Source of the DNA: Haematobia irritans
Taxonomy: Eukaryota > Arthropoda > Insecta > Diptera > Muscidae
Assembly (NCBI RefSeq): GCF_050003625.1
Contig: NC_134400.1
Span: 58,408,066-58,472,065, forward strand
DNA length: 64,000 nt
Direction of reading: 5' to 3'
The notes under the pieces are model-generated. The model ran no database searches and was not told the DNA's origin. It saw only the letters and a program-made list of their open reading frames with translations. Below, one piece after another: positions 60,602 to 64,000 of the stretch. The position numbers and the translations under genes were made by a program. Positions within the stretch are counted from its first letter, which is position 1. Every line of letters starts with the position of its first letter.

Positions 60602-61534
60602 AAGGGTGATTTGTTAAGAGCTTGATAACTTTTTAAAAAAAAAAAACGCATAAAATTTGCAAAATCTCATCGGTTCTTTATTTGAAACGTTAGATTGGTC
60701 CATGACATTTACTTTTTGAAGATAATTTCATTTAAATGTTGACCGCGGCTGCGTCTTAGGTGGTCCATTCGGAAAGTCCAATTTTGGGCAACTTTTTCGA
60801 GCATTTCGGCCGGAATAGCCCGAATTTCTTCGGAAATGTTGTCTTCCAAAGCTGGAATAGTTGCTGGCTTATTTCTGTAGACTTTAGACTTGACGTAGCC
60901 CCACAAAAAATAGTCTAAAGGCGTCAAATCGCATGATCTTGGTGGCCAACTTACCGGTCCATTTCTTGAGATGAATTGTTCTCCGAAGTTTTCCCTCAAA
61001 ATGGCCATAGAATCGCGAGCTGTGTGGCATGTAGCGCCATCTTGTTGAAACCACATGTCAACCAAGTTCAGTTCTTCCATTTTTGGCAACAAAAAGTTTG
61101 TTAGCATCGAACGATAGCGATCCCCATTCACCGTAACGTTGCGTCCAACAGCATCTTTGAAAAAATACGGTCCAATGATTCCACCAGCGTACAAACCACA
61201 CCAAACAGTGCATTTTTCGGGATGCATGGGCAGTTCTTGAACGGCTTCCGGTTGCTCTTCACTCCAAATGCGGCAATTTTGCTTATTTACGTAGCCATTC
61301 AACCAGAAATGAGCCTCATCGCTGAACAAAATTTGTCGATAAAAAAGCGGATTTTCTGCCAACTTTTCTAGGGCCCATTCACTGAAAATTCGACGTTGTG
61401 GCAGATCGTAAGTCTATTCATGATGAAATGTCAAAGCATACTGAGCATCTTTCTCTTTGACACCATGTCTGAAATCCCACGTGATCTGTCAAATACTAAT
61501 GCATGAAAATCCTAACCTCAAAAGAATCACCCTT
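60602..61534 (-). mobile_element. DD41D (rosa-type) element, internally deleted, copy 2
   Basis: TA on both sides (60600-60601, 61535-61536). 933 bp; nearly identical to 26734-27668 along its whole length and deleted at the same place. It is inserted in the integrase of the LTR element, so it is younger than that element. Confidence 0.85.
60709..61421 (-). pseudogene. DD41D transposase, start lost
   Basis: The ATG homologous to that of copy 1 is at 61421-61419, but the junction after MNRLT is one base shorter (cttacgatctgccacaac against cttactaacgagccacaac), which puts the catalytic part out of frame. From 61362 the frame is open for 217 codons with all three catalytic Asp (FSDEAHFW, FQQDGATCHT, TPLDYFLW). 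The only protein difference from copy 1 that I noticed in the catalytic part is NGPVSW for NGPESW. Confidence 0.8.
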
Positions 61535-61884
61535 TACATACCAAACACATTTGGTAAAGTTCACGAATCAGTGCGAAACAAAATAAAAATGGTTAGCAAC
61601 AGGATGAAGGCGAGATATGATCGTGCAGCAAACACTGAGGGCTTTAAGGAAGGACAACTGGTTCTGCTATTTAACCCGCAATGAAAGAAAGGATTATGTC
61701 CTAAACTACAAACACAGTGGGAAGGCCCATATAAAGTCATCAAGAAGATCAATGATGTTGTATACCGCATTCAAAAAGACGACAGCCCAAGGTCAAAGAT
61801 TAAAGTCGTTCACCTGGAACGTTTGGCTCCATACGGAACGGGTTCTGTGCCTATTTGGGACGAACAGGCTTTAGCGGGAGGCAG

Positions 61885-62341
61885 TGTTACGAATGTGATA
61901 TTTCTAGATTTAAGTTTATTTAAATTAGTTTCCGTTAATTTAAATTTCAAATTGTAACCATAAAATTACGTCATAACTGGTTAGAGTCATTTCTTTATTT
62001 TCTAGTACTTTCCTAAACATCTTTTGTGTTCTTAGTTTTCCAATCGTTCATTGTAAAAGTAACGCCTTTTGTTTTACTTATTGTTATAATTGTAGTAATA
62101 TTGTTATAATTATAGATAACCAATACAATGAACATAAGCCGATAAATATGTGTGTACCAGATAGTAGTAGATTAATCTAGAAGGTTGTAGGCCAATTAGC
62201 GAGAATATTCGAAATCGTCATATCTCGGCAAATAAGTGAAACCAATCAGTTAAACAAATAAATTGTAGATTGTCGTTATTTGAAAAGAACTGTGTTTTAA
62301 TTATCGGGTAATTAAACACGCCTCAATATAAAAACGTAACA
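61885..62341 (+). repeat. Right LTR of the gypsy-type element
   Basis: Starts tgttacgaatgtgatatttc and ends cctcaatataaaaacgtaaca (last word cgtaaca), giving short inverted ends tgttacg/cgtaaca. A purine tract precedes it. 457 bp. Confidence 0.85.
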
Positions 62342-63293
62342 GTATTTATAGTTTTAATTATTTAACGAATATAACAACGAAAATAAACTAATTTTCAATC
62401 TGAAACCCGGACATAGGGGTAGTAGTCTTTTGGTGATGAAAACATTGTTACGACCGGACTAATTCTATTAGGGTCGAGAGGACTTCAAGTGCTCAAAGCC
62501 AAATTTGTTTTACATTCCGATATTATTAAGAGACCTAGTCTAGTGGCTCTTTGACTTTTTAATGTAACTCGGTATGGATGCAAATACATTCCTTTGTCGG
62601 AACTCTCGAATGTAGTTTCAAGTTACCACTCAATTATATGAGTTATCACTTCCTGTACTAAATAAAACATAAAATTTAAAGATAAAATATAGAGTTTTGA
62701 AAGTCAACAACTTCCACCCATCCTTACCACCCATAGGGGATTTAAAAAGAGTCCACTGTCTTGTTGCAATATGCCATCATGTTGTTGGAACCGCTCGACA
62801 ATGATTGTTTCTTACACGGTATTTATAAATACAGTCCCTCATATGGCTTTCTTTAAAGTTAATACTTAAATGCACAAGAACACCGGTTCCTCCAATAAAA
62901 TATGCAAAATGGTAAAAAATAACTTGCATAGCACATTTTTTAAATTTTTTGCGTTTTTTTTTGCAAAAAATAGTGGTTGTATCTTAAAAGATACAGCGCG
63001 CTTTAACCTAAGTTTTTTGTGTACAAATAAACAATTTGATTGTAGATAGATAGATAGATAATAGAGATATTTTTACACTACACAAATTTTTTGGCAACAT
63101 CCCTTTTATTTCTGGTAAAACTTAATTATTCTCCAATTTGTAGGTTTTTGCATTTTCGGCCAAAATCTTATATCAATTTTCTTTCAAATTTGGGTTCAAT
63201 TTGCCTGAAATTTGAAATCTAGAAGTATTTTAGGACCATAAAGATGTGTGCTGAAAATGGTGCTTATGGGTCTATGTTTTGGTATAGCCCCCA
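62342..63293. other. Stretch with an H4-like fragment and no recognised gene
   Basis: 62342-63150 is AT-rich without recognised content, apart from a (gata)n run at 63047-63060. 63150-63293 carries H4-type text (gtatagcccccaca, gtctatgttttggtatagcc) that continues after the R-B insertion. Confidence 0.45.
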
Positions 63294-63833
63294 CACTGAA
63301 AAAAATATTGTCGTGAGGTCAAAGATTTCATGTCTTTAAAATACGAATACAAATTTTGCTTAGCATAGAAGACGCATTTCTCTAAAATAAAGTTATTTTC
63401 CTTGTCCAAAAGTCGATAAACTTTTCAATGAAGTCGTATAGTCCTTATAATTAAGTGATTTGACTTAAAAATGGGTATCTTAACATGAAAGAAAAAAATT
63501 ATAGGCTAAGGTCAACTTGACTTTAATAATTCTGAAAAATTCTTTAAATTTAACATAGCATAATTTCTACTGGAAGTCGAGTCCTAATTTGGAAAATAAA
63601 GTTGCCGTTAACTCGTTTTTAAAGGACTTTGATAGCATATGAAGAAAAAAAGCTGAGAAAGCGAAAAATTAAAATTTGCTTCCTAGAAGCAAGTACACAA
63701 AACCTAAATTTAAAAGAGAATTATGTCTTAAAAGTATCCTTACTTGTATTCTCCGCTTCTTTGACTCGGAATCAATACCAAATTTTTTAAAGTAAAGACA
63801 AAATCTTTGGAACCGAGTATGCTTTTTTCAGTG
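63294..63833. mobile_element. Repeat R-B, complete copy
   Basis: 540 bp with inverted ends cactgaaaaaa and ttttttcagtg, flanked by CA on both sides. The flanks join to tagccccCAtatagag, which is the normal text of H-type repeats, so a two-base duplication is supported by an empty site. Other diverged copies are at 8055-8265, 31945-32400 and 46362-48570. Noncoding. Confidence 0.7.
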
Positions 63834-64000
63834 CATATAGAGCGATCTCCCGATTTTGCTTCTTGGGCGTCTAGAAACTGTATTTTCTATCCGATTTGCC
63901 TGAAATTGAAATTCTACAGGTATTTTAGGACCATAAATTGGTATGTCTAAAATGGGGTGTATCGGTCCATGTTTTGGTATAGCCCCCATCATAAGCGTAG
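63834..64000. repeat. H4-like repeat, continues past the window
   Basis: Continuation of the repeat interrupted by R-B (gagcgatctcccgattttgc, ggtccatgttttggtatagc). Related to 38455-38874. Confidence 0.5.

Larger units (their letters stand above)
60061..61884 (+). pseudogene. Integrase core and C-terminal domain, interrupted by a DD41D element
   Basis: IAMDVAGPFPVSNSGNRYVL gives the first catalytic Asp, YGVPTEIHSDQGRNFES the second and HPQSDGMVERFNRTLEEHL the Glu (DD35E). Two in-frame stops occur (after DYFSK and after TIFK). The DD41D element sits at 60602-61534. Taking it out with one TA restores EETSNYQTHL. After a frameshift the chain continues RNKIKMVSNRMKARYDRAAN and GFKEGQLVLLFNPQ, a stop, and the GPY/F module (QWEGPYKVIKKINDVVYRIQ, then VVHLERLAPYG). 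It ends directly before the purine tract of the right LTR. Nonfunctional. Confidence 0.8.
57422..62341 (+). mobile_element. Gypsy-type LTR retrotransposon, deleted and multiply interrupted
   Basis: The left LTR remnant is 57422-57742 and the right LTR is 61885-62341 (457 bp, tgttacg..cgtaaca), preceded by a purine tract gcgggaggcag. Between them lie a gag zinc knuckle joined directly to integrase, an inserted opposite-strand LTR piece, the integrase core, a DD41D element and the integrase C-terminus. Protease, reverse transcriptase and RNase H are absent. No clean target duplication was found. The element cannot copy itself. Confidence 0.8.

Noticed and set aside
57422..62341. Endogenous retrovirus with an envelope gene
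   Set aside because: No third open frame follows integrase; the GPY/F module runs directly into the purine tract and right LTR, so it is an LTR retrotransposon without env.

Overview
The window is AT-rich nuclear DNA of a higher dipteran, most likely a muscid fly such as the horn fly Haematobia irritans or the stable fly Stomoxys. The main clues are two mariner copies whose proteins read almost like Himar1 (first described from Haematobia), the muscid-type tRNA-derived SINE, and an insect L-type calcium channel gene. The species call is an inference. No prokaryotic features are present.

The only host gene I can support is on the minus strand. Six exons (51079-50933, 49624-49153, 48883-48746, 40363-40175, 40113-39868, 39806-39150) encode the second half of a voltage-gated L-type (Cav1) calcium channel alpha-1 subunit, the orthologue of Drosophila Ca-alpha1D. 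They run from the repeat III pore loop through IIIS6, the III-IV linker, IVS1-S6, the EF-hand-like region and the IQ motif. All splice junctions are GT-AG and the exons join in phase into 616 codons without a stop. Earlier exons lie beyond base 64000 and the C-terminal exons below base 1, or they are too small to see. Much of the window is therefore probably intronic or flanking to this gene.

Everything else is transposable-element DNA, much of it nested. 1-3700: a non-LTR retrotransposon relic split by a 2.9 kb element and a TTAA-flanked MITE. 5300-13750: copies of a repeat here called R-A (CACTG termini, two convergent tRNA-like modules), one holding a dead Himar1-like mariner and a second R-A. 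13755-20075: a DINE-1/mini-me-like repeat holding a SINE and a 5.07 kb non-LTR retrotransposon with a full-length ORF2. 23427-27787: a large inverted array of the same repeat class, carrying a DD41D transposon. 28976-34985: tandem-structured repeats with a 153 bp period. 36318-38021: another R-A with a SINE in it. The 8.4 kb calcium-channel intron (40364-48745) holds an ITmD37E-type element, an internally deleted Himar1-like mariner and a 1.6 kb TTAA-flanked element. 52395-56906: two more 153 bp-period repeats. 57422-62341: a broken gypsy-type LTR retrotransposon with an opposite-strand LTR fragment and a second DD41D copy inside it.

I found no operon, defence system, CRISPR array or clearly new protein system. 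The most unusual signals are structural: a 153 bp (51-codon) period shared by several otherwise different repeat families, a repeat carrying two facing tRNA-like modules, repeat families with CACTG ends and an apparent two-base (TA or CA) target duplication, and two DD41D copies that have lost the DNA-binding part of the transposase but keep the catalytic part.
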